From assembly GCA_964394975.1 (NCBI GenBank), contig CAYMZR010000109.1:1-5182 (forward strand): 5,182 nucleotides of DNA. Direction: 5' to 3'. How positions within the stretch are numbered: position 1 is the stretch's first letter; each line of letters begins with the position of its first letter. The translations under genes were made by a program, and so were the position numbers. Of the stretch, positions 1 through 5,182 are shown piece after piece. The notes under the pieces were generated by a model. The model saw nothing but the letters and a program-made list of their open reading frames with translations. It was not told where the DNA came from and ran no database searches. The DNA is from UBA11996 sp964394975. GTDB taxonomy: Bacteria; Chloroflexota; Dehalococcoidia; Lucifugimonadales; UBA826.

Positions 1-696
1 CCACAAAAAAAAGATCCAGGTCCTGACGGGTCACTTGGACTTTATGGGTTTAATGTAATCGACTTTCGTCCCCTATTGAGAGCTGCTCTTTGTAACTTGG
101 TAGCGTGGGTGGAGGAAGGAAAAGATCCGCCAGAAAGCAAAGTACCCAGGCTAGATGATGCTACTGCTAGTACTATTTCGGAGGTTTTGGATATTTTTGA
201 CAAGTCAATTGGGCTTAAGACACCGGATTTTCGGAAAATGTGGCGGCTTCGGGAAATAGACATTGGTCCGGAAGAGGAAAAAGGTATAGCTGATTACCCA
301 GTCAAAGAAGGTAGAGACTACCCCAGCTATGTATCCTCAGTAGATGTAGATGGAAATGAAATCGCTGGCATTCAAATGCCCGATGTATCAGTTCCGCTGG
401 GAACCCATACAGGTTGGAACCCGAGAGACCCAATCACAGGTTCCCCGGATCAGATTATTTCTATGGTAGGATTCACAAATTTTTTTGGATCGCTAGGCAA
501 ATTTCCAAGGCAAAATGACTTGAGAAAATCCAACACCGATCGGTACGATTCAAAAGAAAGGTATTTGAAAATGGTAGTAGAGGCTGCTCAAGAATTAGTG
601 GAGAAGAGATACCTTCTCCAGGAAGACGTCACTGTTGTCTTAAATAAATGTAGCCAGCAGTACGACGAAGCTATTTTGAAGGGCAATCAGATATAG
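1..696 (+). CDS. Alpha/beta hydrolase domain protein (Abhydrolase_10-like), C-terminal part, 5' end outside the window
   Basis: Frame 1 is open from the first base to the TAG at 694-696, giving 231 visible residues; the true start lies upstream. An internal TTG at 76 is not a credible start because family-like sequence (NVIDFRPLLRAALCNLVAWV, then PPESKVPRL) spans it. The stretch VDVDGNEIAGIQMPDVSVPL followed by GTHTGWNPRDP (about residues 115-145) is the hallmark of the alpha/beta hydrolase family I know as Abhydrolase_10 (PF20091). The tail (DRYDSKERYLKMVVEAAQEL, then LLQEDV) is the usual helical end of these proteins. Members are large, often secreted hydrolases of poorly defined substrate; any signal peptide and the nucleophile region are off the window. 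It converges on the SMP-30 gene with 32 bp between the stops. The family call rests on recalled motifs and the substrate is unknown. Confidence 0.85.
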   Translation, partial: PQKKDPGPDGSLGLYGFNVIDFRPLLRAALCNLVAWVEEGKDPPESKVPRLDDATASTISEVLDIFDKSIGLKTPDFRKMWRLREIDIGPEEEKGIADYPVKEGRDYPSYVSSVDVDGNEIAGIQMPDVSVPLGTHTGWNPRDPITGSPDQIISMVGFTNFFGSLGKFPRQNDLRKSNTDRYDSKERYLKMVVEAAQELVEKRYLLQEDVTVVLNKCSQQYDEAILKGNQI

Positions 697-728
697 CCAG
701 CTAAACCGGTTTTGGTGGTCTCTTGTTT

Positions 729-1688
729 TTAACTTAAGGAAACTCCGGTTGCATCCGTGTATATGCTATAAATTGAACGACTTGCAGTAATAAATAAACG
801 ATTTCTCTTCTGGCCTCCAAAGGTAAGATTGGATGGGACCTCAGGCAGGTAAATTCTTCCAATTAATTCTGATCCAACATTGTATACAGCTATTGAGTTG
901 GTTCCTCTTTGTGCTGATGCCCATAAATTACCATCAGTGTCACATCGGATACCATCTGTAGAATCGTCACCAGTTTCCACAAAAATTTTTCCACCAGTTA
1001 ATTCAGTACCGTTGTTTGCTACCTGGTAGATATAAATAGCGCGAGGTTCTTTTGAACCCGAGTCAGCAATGTAAAGGGATTCAAAATCTGGCGAGAAACA
1101 AAGCCCATTTGGCCGAGACAGTCCAGTTGCTTTTACTTCAGTTGTTCCTGAGATGGGGTCTATTCGATATATGGCGGTAGGCAATTCAGGCTCTGCACGA
1201 TCACCTTCATAATTATTTAAAATGCCATACCCGGGATCTGTGAACCATATCGCGCCATCTTTATGAATGGCTACGTCGTTAGGGGCATTTAATTTTAAAT
1301 TTCTAAAAGAATCCGCAAGGACAGTTACTGAGCCATCAAATTCGGTCCTAGTGATTCTTCTTGCTAAATGTTCACAAGTTATAAGTCTGCCAGAGTTGTC
1401 TCTGGCGTTACCATTGGCGTTATTTGAAGGATATCGATATTCGCTAACGACCCCAGTTTCTTCGGTCCATCTTAAGATTTTATTGTTTGGTATGTCGCTG
1501 AATAGTAGATATCTACCATCTCCAAACCATGCGGGCCCTTCTGTCCACCTGCAGCCCGTATGTAATCTTTCCATTCCCGCATTTCCTAAAATATATCGGT
1601 TGAAACTCTCGTCTATAATTTCTATAGATGGTTCTGGGTATGGAGTAGTATCTTTTCCCCAATTTCTTGCGGTATTATTGATGTTCAT
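729..1688 (-). CDS. SMP-30/gluconolactonase/LRE-like beta-propeller protein
   Basis: This 319-residue protein has the SMP-30 (regucalcin/gluconolactonase) six-bladed beta-propeller pattern. Family proteins are metal-dependent hydrolases of sugar lactones or related esters. The expected metal-ligand motifs appear in order: Glu50 in WTEGPAW, Asn194 in SRPNGLCFSP and Asp245 in DDSTDGIRCD. Asn137 in LNAPNDVA fits the substrate-side Asn, followed by IWFTDPGYGI, typical of bacterial gluconolactonase-like members. Length is normal for the family and no signal peptide is obvious. The ATG start is supported by AGGGAA 9 nt upstream. The gene converges with the upstream hydrolase and diverges from the first MFS transporter, so it may share control with that transporter; a sugar-acid or lactone uptake and hydrolysis pairing is possible but unproven. 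The family call is strong, the exact substrate unknown. Confidence 0.92.
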   Translation of the reverse strand: MNINNTARNWGKDTTPYPEPSIEIIDESFNRYILGNAGMERLHTGCRWTEGPAWFGDGRYLLFSDIPNNKILRWTEETGVVSEYRYPSNNANGNARDNSGRLITCEHLARRITRTEFDGSVTVLADSFRNLKLNAPNDVAIHKDGAIWFTDPGYGILNNYEGDRAEPELPTAIYRIDPISGTTEVKATGLSRPNGLCFSPDFESLYIADSGSKEPRAIYIYQVANNGTELTGGKIFVETGDDSTDGIRCDTDGNLWASAQRGTNSIAVYNVGSELIGRIYLPEVPSNLTFGGQKRNRLFITASRSIYSIYTDATGVSLS

Positions 1689-1697
1689 GAAATTAAA

Positions 1698-1703
1698 TTC
1701 CCT
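1698..1703 (-). promoter_or_regulatory. Ribosome-binding site of the SMP-30-like gene
   Basis: Read on the minus strand, AGGGAA ends 9 nt before the ATG whose first base is 1688. It is a moderate Shine-Dalgarno match and supports that start. Confidence 0.55.
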
Positions 1704-1729
1704 AAGTTGTAATCACCTGTTGGGCCATG

Positions 1730-1738
1730 TGCTATAAA
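1730..1738 (+). promoter_or_regulatory. Candidate extended -10 promoter for the first MFS gene
   Basis: TGCTATAAA fits an extended -10 (TGn followed by a TATAAT-like hexamer, 5 of 6 matching). The nearest -35-like hexamer, TTGTAA at 1707-1712, lies 20 bp upstream, longer than ideal, but extended -10 promoters depend less on the -35. Transcription would begin near 1745, leaving a leader of about 48 nt. Prediction by eye only. Confidence 0.4.
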
Positions 1739-1746
1739 AAATTTGG

Positions 1747-1762
1747 TTGAGGTTCATCTCAA
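1747..1762. repeat. Short dyad TTGAG-N6-CTCAA, possible operator
   Basis: This is a perfect inverted repeat of two 5-bp arms separated by 6 bp, in the spacer between the divergent SMP-30 and MFS genes. It lies just downstream of the candidate extended -10, where a repressor could act on the transporter. It could equally be a small leader hairpin or chance. Confidence 0.35.
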
Positions 1763-1792
1763 ATTGTTCCAACACAACGTCATTTTATCTAA

Positions 1793-3136
1793 ATGACTGG
1801 CCCTATCAAGACTGAGGAAAATACTGGTAGCGATATTTTGAATAAAAGTAATATACAAACTTCAAAAATCTATTATGGTTGGCTCGTTCTTGCAGTCTGT
1901 TTCTTTATTGTTATGTGCTCGTCGGGAGTTCGGTCTAGTATGGGTGTTTTTATTACCCCCATGGAAGCTGATATGCAGTGGGATCGGAATGATATCACTA
2001 GAGTACTTTCGCTAGGTATATTTGTAGGGGCTTTGTCCTTTTTAATAATGGGATATGTATATGATAGATATGGTGGGCGATTGGTAATATCTGCCGCGTT
2101 GGCAATGCTAGGTATATCAGTGGTCTTACTTAGCAGAGTTAACTCTATTCCGGCTTTCATTTTCACCTATGGAATACTTGGAAGCTTTGCAACTAGTGGA
2201 GTTTCTTTTGTAACCATCCATTCTCTGTTGGCAAAATGGTTCTATAGGCGTAGGGGGCTGGCTATGAGCTTGTCTGCTGCAGGCGGCTCTTTCGGTCCAT
2301 TTATTTTCTCACCATTTTGCGCATTCTTAATAGAGACTTTTGATTGGCGAACCGCCTTCTTGTTTGTATCGGCGTTGGTTTTATTTATAGGAGTACCACT
2401 GGCGGCTTTTCTCTTGAGAGATGATCCATTGGGTCAGATCCCTGATTTCGAATTGGGTGATTCAAAAAATCAAAATAATAAAGAAGATGGCAAAGGCAAT
2501 TATGAAATGCGTGGGCCACTATTTACTAACCAGTGGAAAGAAGCTGTATCGACTGCACCTATTTGGCAGTTGTCTGCCGCTTATCTTGTATGTGGCATTA
2601 CTACTAACATTATTTCTATACATTTTGTTCCTTTCGCAGTAGATCAGGGAGTTCCTATAATGACGGCTTCCTTTATTTTTGCGATTATGATGCTTTTAAA
2701 TTCAGTAGGAGTAATGAGCGCAGGATTCCTATCTCTAAAATTCCAACAGCACAAAGTCCTTGGCTCTACTTATGCCCTTAGGGGGATGGCATACTTGGTT
2801 TTGCTTACCATCGGTGGCACAACTGGTATGTGGGCATTTGCGTTAATAGCTGGGATGTCTTGGATAGCAACTGCCTCAGTGACTTCTTCACTGGTAGCAG
2901 ACATATATGGAGCAAAAAATTTGGGTACACTCAATGGTATGTCTAATATGGTTCATCAAATTGGAGGGGCTTTATCTGTTCTGGTTGCGGGGGAACTACA
3001 GGCCTTAACTGGTTCTTATGAGATACCTTTCGCCATTGCTGGAGTCACCTTGGTCTTTGCAAGCATTATGTCTTTCAGTGTTAAAGAAAAGCAATATTCT
3101 TATAGATACTCCAGGGTACCTACTCCAGTTTCTTAA
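1793..3136 (+). CDS. MFS transporter, monocarboxylate / oxalate-formate antiporter-like
   Basis: This 447-residue protein has about 12 hydrophobic segments in two six-helix halves, joined by a polar, charged loop around residues 209-255 (DSKNQNNKEDGKGN inside it). The N-terminal signature YYGWLVLAVCFFIV (28-40) and the loop 2-3 motif GYVYDRYGGR (87-96, MFS motif A with Asp91 and Arg96) mark the major facilitator superfamily. WFYRRRGLAMSLSAAGGSFGP (149-169) is typical of the organic-anion carriers of the monocarboxylate/OFA type. It should sit in the inner membrane and move a small organic anion by proton or ion coupling; the substrate cannot be read from sequence. The ATG directly follows an in-frame TAA, so the frame cannot begin earlier. 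No convincing Shine-Dalgarno precedes it. The tail ends one base from the stop of the convergent MerB-like gene. Confidence 0.93.
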   Translation: MTGPIKTEENTGSDILNKSNIQTSKIYYGWLVLAVCFFIVMCSSGVRSSMGVFITPMEADMQWDRNDITRVLSLGIFVGALSFLIMGYVYDRYGGRLVISAALAMLGISVVLLSRVNSIPAFIFTYGILGSFATSGVSFVTIHSLLAKWFYRRRGLAMSLSAAGGSFGPFIFSPFCAFLIETFDWRTAFLFVSALVLFIGVPLAAFLLRDDPLGQIPDFELGDSKNQNNKEDGKGNYEMRGPLFTNQWKEAVSTAPIWQLSAAYLVCGITTNIISIHFVPFAVDQGVPIMTASFIFAIMMLLNSVGVMSAGFLSLKFQQHKVLGSTYALRGMAYLVLLTIGGTTGMWAFALIAGMSWIATASVTSSLVADIYGAKNLGTLNGMSNMVHQIGGALSVLVAGELQALTGSYEIPFAIAGVTLVFASIMSFSVKEKQYSYRYSRVPTPVS

Positions 3137-3137
3137 T

Positions 3138-3794
3138 TCATAAACTATCTTTCCAAGAAATGTAGTCGGATCTTCCTCGTTCTTTGAATCTTGGATTACT
3201 GAATCTGCTCATAAATTCTTCTAGGGTTTGAACGACTTGTTCATTTGAATTAGCATCGTAGTGAACCCAGTTGATCAAATGTTCTTCCGACCGGAAGAAA
3301 TTCATATTTGCTCAATTCCTACCTGCTGTATCACCATCTCCCAAAAATCCGAATCCGTAAACTGATACACCTACCACCCCATCAGAAGGATCCGATTGGA
3401 CTATTTCTCCATCTTTTATGGTTACCACTATGGGTTCGTTACAATCTAAGCAAACACTATCAATTTGAACTAATTTACCTGGAAATAACCAGCAAACTGC
3501 TAGGGATTCAAAAGCTCATTGTCCCCACCATTTGCTTTCACCTTCTACGGTGATGCGGTAGTGAGTTGGAACGTTGTTGAAAGGTGCAAAACTGCCGATT
3601 GTATCTGTACCTGGAACCAACCAGTATCCCGCCATTTTGCCAGGCCCCATGAGGTCGTTAAGAGATCTTCTAGCCGCTTCAACTGACATTTGTAATTCGG
3701 AGGCTATCTCAGTGTAATGAGGAGCTACTCCGGTGGCCACAATAACTTTCATTATGTGTGAATATAGCCTGTCTAGTATTTTTACCTCGGTCAT
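3138..3794 (-). CDS. MerB-like (alkylmercury lyase family) protein with two predicted selenocysteines
   Basis: Reading two in-frame TGA codons as selenocysteine (U) gives 218 residues, ending at the TGA at 3138-3140; E. coli-type MerB has 212. Residues 1-80 look like the MerB winged-helix region (HYTEIASELQMSVEAARRSL). The catalytic region reads KWWGQ-U93-AFESL, matching WCALDTL around MerB Cys96. SVCLDCNEP follows, with Cys115 matching Cys117. GRN-U161-ANMNFFRSEEHL matches the CCHVHFFAS segment at Cys159. Residue 96 is Glu where MerB has Asp99. Classical MerB cleaves carbon-mercury bonds; with Sec at both thiol positions the protein may bind Hg far more tightly or do other redox or lyase chemistry. 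The start has a strong Shine-Dalgarno (GGAAGGTG, 7 nt away). Both UGAs have nearby hairpins. A pseudogene is the main alternative but fits poorly. Homology is strong, the Sec reading likely, the mercury function uncertain. Confidence 0.85.
3282..3299 (-). promoter_or_regulatory. Predicted bacterial SECIS element for Sec161
   Basis: On the minus strand, TTCTTCC-GGTC-GGAAGAA forms a perfect 7-bp stem with a four-base GGUC loop. The stem begins 12 nt after the UGA and the loop 19 nt after it. This fits the bacterial SECIS rule as I know it: a hairpin inside the coding region, G in the first two loop bases and a short fixed distance from UGA. GGUC is also the loop sequence of the E. coli fdhF element, where SelB contacts the G and U. 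The hairpin encodes FFRSEE, so it forms while remaining coding. Confidence 0.85.
3312..3314 (-). other. In-frame UGA read as selenocysteine (residue 161)
   Basis: The codon lies in GRN-U-ANMNFFRS, five residues before the conserved FF. In MerB the first Cys of the CCHVHFF motif, catalytic Cys159, is in that place. The same frame continues 57 further codons with family-like sequence to a normal stop, and a hairpin follows 12 nt downstream. Confidence 0.82.
3489..3503 (-). promoter_or_regulatory. Predicted bacterial SECIS element for Sec93
   Basis: On the minus strand, CTAGC-AGTTT-GCTGG forms five pairs (one of them U-G). An inner A-U pair can close it to six pairs with a GUU loop. The stem starts 12 nt after the UGA, the same spacing as the second element, and the loop carries G followed by U, as SelB recognition requires in E. 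coli. It is weaker than the second hairpin. Confidence 0.68.
3516..3518 (-). other. In-frame UGA read as selenocysteine (residue 93)
   Basis: The codon lies in KWWGQ-U-AFESL, the position of MerB catalytic Cys96 (WCALDTL). Conventional gene calling stops here and would report only a 92-residue fragment. The reading frame is family-like on both sides, with no shift needed. Confidence 0.82.
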
Positions 3795-3801
3795 AAATAT
3801 T

Positions 3802-3809
3802 CACCTTCC
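3802..3809 (-). promoter_or_regulatory. Ribosome-binding site of the MerB-like gene
   Basis: GGAAGGTG on the minus strand lies 7 nt before the ATG at 3794-3792. It is a strong Shine-Dalgarno match. An in-frame TGA overlaps its 3' end, so the protein cannot start further upstream. A good translation signal argues against a decayed gene. Confidence 0.75.
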
Positions 3810-3852
3810 ATGATAATTAATGGAGCGAAAAAGATATTTTTGCTTCAAAGAA

Positions 3853-3874
3853 TAACAACAGGTTAATTTGTTAG
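3853..3874. repeat. Inverted repeat TAACAA-N10-TTGTTA in the divergent spacer, possible operator
   Basis: Two 6-bp arms face each other across 10 bp in the spacer between the MerB-like gene and the second MFS gene. The repeat covers the candidate minus-strand -10 and would suit a dimeric repressor. The DNA is AT-rich, so chance cannot be ruled out. Confidence 0.3.
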
Positions 3875-3888
3875 CAAAATGAGGTCAA
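3860..3888 (-). promoter_or_regulatory. Candidate promoter of the MerB-like gene
   Basis: On the minus strand, TTGACC (3888-3883, 5 of 6 to the -35 consensus) is followed after 17 bp by TAACCT (3865-3860), which keeps the TA...T of the -10 but matches only 3 of 6. Transcription would begin near 3853, leaving a leader of roughly 60 nt. Prediction by eye. Confidence 0.38.
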
Positions 3889-3906
3889 TGTTGTTTACTG
3901 CGAAAG

Positions 3907-3912
3907 TATAAT
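3907..3912 (+). promoter_or_regulatory. Candidate -10 box of the second MFS gene
   Basis: A perfect TATAAT lies about 36 bp before the proposed AUC start, so transcription would begin near 3919 and leave a leader of about 30 nt carrying the GAGGAG site. No good -35 is found at the right distance (TTGTTT at 3891 is too close), so the promoter may need an activator. Confidence 0.42.
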
Positions 3913-3933
3913 TACTGTGCCATTTTGGGCTTA

Positions 3934-3939
3934 GAGGAG
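3934..3939 (+). promoter_or_regulatory. Strong ribosome-binding site that sets the AUC start of the second MFS gene
   Basis: GAGGAG lies 8 nt before the ATC at 3948. It is the best Shine-Dalgarno in the window, and no ATG, GTG or TTG in the transporter frame lies within reach of it. Confidence 0.7.
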
Positions 3940-3947
3940 ATTTTCAC

Positions 3948-5182
3948 ATCAAATTAACAGGACAACGCACGATTTTTTATGGTTGGATTGTGGTCGGTGT
4001 TATGGCTGTAGCCAGTGCTGTAAGTATGGGCATGGGTTCACTCAATTTTGGCTTATACATAAAACCAATGGGAGAACAATTGGGTATAGGTCGAGCATCA
4101 TTCGGTTGGGCCTCGACTTTTAGAAGTATAGCCAGCGCAGCCACTAGCCCAGTTATAGGTAGATTGCTAGACTCCTATGGTGCCAGATGGATACTTGCAG
4201 GTTCAACAATAATCACAGGTCTATGTATGGTTGGCATTGCCTATACAAGTGAGGCGTGGCAACTTATTGTTTTATTTTCAGTGATGGGGCTGGTTGGCAT
4301 GAGCGGTCCAGGAGCCCTCGCTACTTCAGTTCCTCCTTCTAAGTGGTTTGTCAGAAATAGAGGGAAAGCTCTTGCCGTTACCGCTGTTGGAATTTCATTA
4401 GGTGCGTTAATTTTTGTGCCTCTTACACAAATTCTTATAGACAAATATAGCTGGAGTTCCTCATGGATTATATTGGCGGTAGTCGGAATAGTGGTGGTTG
4501 TTCCTTTGTCTATTATTTTTGTAAGAAGACAGCCTGAAGACATGGGATTACTACCTGATGGAGACCTTCAAATCGACAGACCTAACATGGAAGATTTGAA
4601 TGATGAATTTTCATGGACTCTCAAACAGGCGGTGAAGACTAGAAGCATGTGGTTTTTAACCGTAGCTTTTTCTATTTTATCTCTTGGAATATTAACTTTA
4701 GCTTTGCACAGAATTCCTGCCTTTATGGATAGAGGGCTGGATCCTACATTGGTTTCTCTAGCTACTGCTTTTGATGCAGTTTGCGCTGGAGCAGGCAGTT
4801 TTGCAGGAGGGATGCTGGTAAGACGATTACAGCCTAAAATAATCGGAGCTTCTGCTTTTCTAATGTTGGCGCTGGCTAGTGTGATGTCCATATACGCATA
4901 TGGATTCTGGTTGATGTTTTGGTCGATGGCCCTCTTTGGGTTAGGGATTGGCATCAATTCCTTTACTCAAAATTATATTTGGGCCGATTATTTTGGTAGA
5001 GGCAACCTAGGTGGTATACGAGGATTTGTTATGCCTATCACCTTGTTTATGGGGTCATTTGGGGCTCCCGCAGCAGGATATGTTCTAGATATAACAGGCT
5101 CATACGATCCTGCATGGTGGGCTGGAGTTGGATTGATGCTATTGGGAGCTTTGGTATTTATTTTGGCAGATAAACCTGATCA
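3948..5182 (+). CDS. MFS transporter, OFA/monocarboxylate-like, apparent AUC start, 3' end outside the window
   Basis: The frame is open from 3912 to the window end. Taking ATC at 3948 as start gives 411 complete codons, nearly a full MFS carrier. The N-terminus reads I/M-KLTGQRTIFYGWIVVGVMA, the typical short polar lead plus FYGW entry into helix 1. Motif A is GRLLDSYGAR (71-80), WFVRNRGKALAV (133-144) follows helix 4, and RRQPEDMGLLPDG (193-205) opens the central loop, a common feature of bacterial OFA/monocarboxylate-type carriers. About 12 membrane helices are visible. The first ordinary in-frame starts, GTG 3990 and ATG 4002, would cut into helix 1 and lack an RBS. The substrate is unknown. 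It is transcribed divergently from the MerB-like gene across 153 bp, so shared regulation is plausible. It is related to, but clearly distinct from, the first MFS protein. Confidence 0.88.
   Translation, partial: MKLTGQRTIFYGWIVVGVMAVASAVSMGMGSLNFGLYIKPMGEQLGIGRASFGWASTFRSIASAATSPVIGRLLDSYGARWILAGSTIITGLCMVGIAYTSEAWQLIVLFSVMGLVGMSGPGALATSVPPSKWFVRNRGKALAVTAVGISLGALIFVPLTQILIDKYSWSSSWIILAVVGIVVVVPLSIIFVRRQPEDMGLLPDGDLQIDRPNMEDLNDEFSWTLKQAVKTRSMWFLTVAFSILSLGILTLALHRIPAFMDRGLDPTLVSLATAFDAVCAGAGSFAGGMLVRRLQPKIIGASAFLMLALASVMSIYAYGFWLMFWSMALFGLGIGINSFTQNYIWADYFGRGNLGGIRGFVMPITLFMGSFGAPAAGYVLDITGSYDPAWWAGVGLMLLGALVFILADKPD

Noticed and set aside
697..730. Possible terminator between the convergent hydrolase and SMP-30 genes (AAACCGGTTT palindrome followed by a T-rich run)
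   Set aside because: The 10-bp palindrome has no loop, and the best hairpin (ACC/GGT) is only 3 bp, too weak to call an intrinsic terminator.
1267..1737. Plus-strand 156-codon ORF over the SMP-30 gene
   Set aside because: It is a shadow antisense to the well-supported SMP-30 gene, with no recognisable domain.
3100..3150. Bidirectional terminator at the junction of the first MFS gene and the MerB-like gene
   Set aside because: Only short direct repeats (CTCCAG) and no stable hairpin with a U-tract; the stop codons are one base apart.
3308..3553. Plus-strand 81-codon ORF over the MerB-like gene
   Set aside because: It is antisense to the MerB-like frame, low in complexity, lacks an RBS and matches no family I recognise.
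3138..3794. The MerB-like region as a pseudogene with two nonsense mutations
   Set aside because: Both stops fall at the catalytic Cys columns, each has a correctly spaced hairpin, there is no frameshift, length is normal, the RBS is strong and the sequence between the stops stays family-like. Random decay would not give this pattern.
3990..4004. GTG 3990 or ATG 4002 as the start of the second MFS gene
   Set aside because: Both lie within the first membrane helix and lack a Shine-Dalgarno, whereas the AUC at 3948 has an ideal one and gives a complete helix 1.
4241..4957. Two minus-strand ORFs inside the second MFS gene (4241-4543 and 4568-4957)
   Set aside because: Both are antisense shadows of the transporter, whose plus frame carries clear MFS motifs throughout.
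1..5182. Genome-wide reassignment of UGA to Trp
   Set aside because: The other genes encode Trp only with TGG and contain no in-frame TGA, and the two TGA codons sit at Cys, not Trp, positions.

Overview
This 5.2 kb window is bacterial and AT-leaning. It holds five protein genes, two of them cut by the window edges: the C-terminal part of an Abhydrolase_10-type alpha/beta hydrolase (+), an SMP-30/gluconolactonase-like protein (-), a 12-helix MFS transporter (+), an alkylmercury lyase (MerB)-like gene (-) and a second MFS transporter (+) that runs off the right edge. Expanded MFS, SMP-30 and odd hydrolase families in a moderately AT-rich genome suggest an uncultured heterotroph, possibly marine and possibly SAR202-like Chloroflexota. 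That placement is a low-confidence guess, because the window has no phylogenetic marker.

The main result is at 3138-3794 on the minus strand. A plain ORF scan sees only 92 codons (3516-3794), but the same frame continues through two TGA codons to a third TGA that ends it, giving 218 residues, about the length of classical MerB (212 residues in the R831b protein, from memory). The two internal TGA codons (residues 93 and 161) fall where MerB has its two catalytic cysteines, Cys96 and Cys159. The structural Cys117 equivalent (residue 115) is kept as an ordinary Cys codon. Each TGA is followed, after exactly 12 nt, by a hairpin with G in its apical loop. The second is a perfect 7-bp stem closed by a GGUC loop, the loop sequence of the E. 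coli fdhF SECIS element. The simplest reading is a two-selenocysteine MerB-like selenoprotein that standard gene calling would break into pieces.

Layout: the hydrolase (1-696, +) and SMP-30 gene (729-1688, -) converge. The SMP-30 gene and first transporter (1793-3136, +) diverge from a 104-bp spacer with an extended -10 and a TTGAG-N6-CTCAA dyad. The first transporter and the MerB-like gene converge with one base between their stop codons. The MerB-like gene and second transporter (3948-5182, +) diverge from a 153-bp spacer with candidate promoters for both directions. The second transporter has no ATG, GTG or TTG in a sensible place. The best start is an AUC codon 8 nt after a strong GAGGAG ribosome-binding site.

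How the genes work together is inference only. Two related organic-anion-type MFS carriers lie beside hydrolytic and lactonase-like enzymes, which suggests uptake and breakdown of small organic compounds. The divergent arrangement makes the second MFS carrier the likeliest co-regulated partner of the MerB-like selenoprotein. No merA, merR, merT or merP gene and no Sec-machinery gene (selA, selB, selC, selD) is in the window, so a mercury role is not established.
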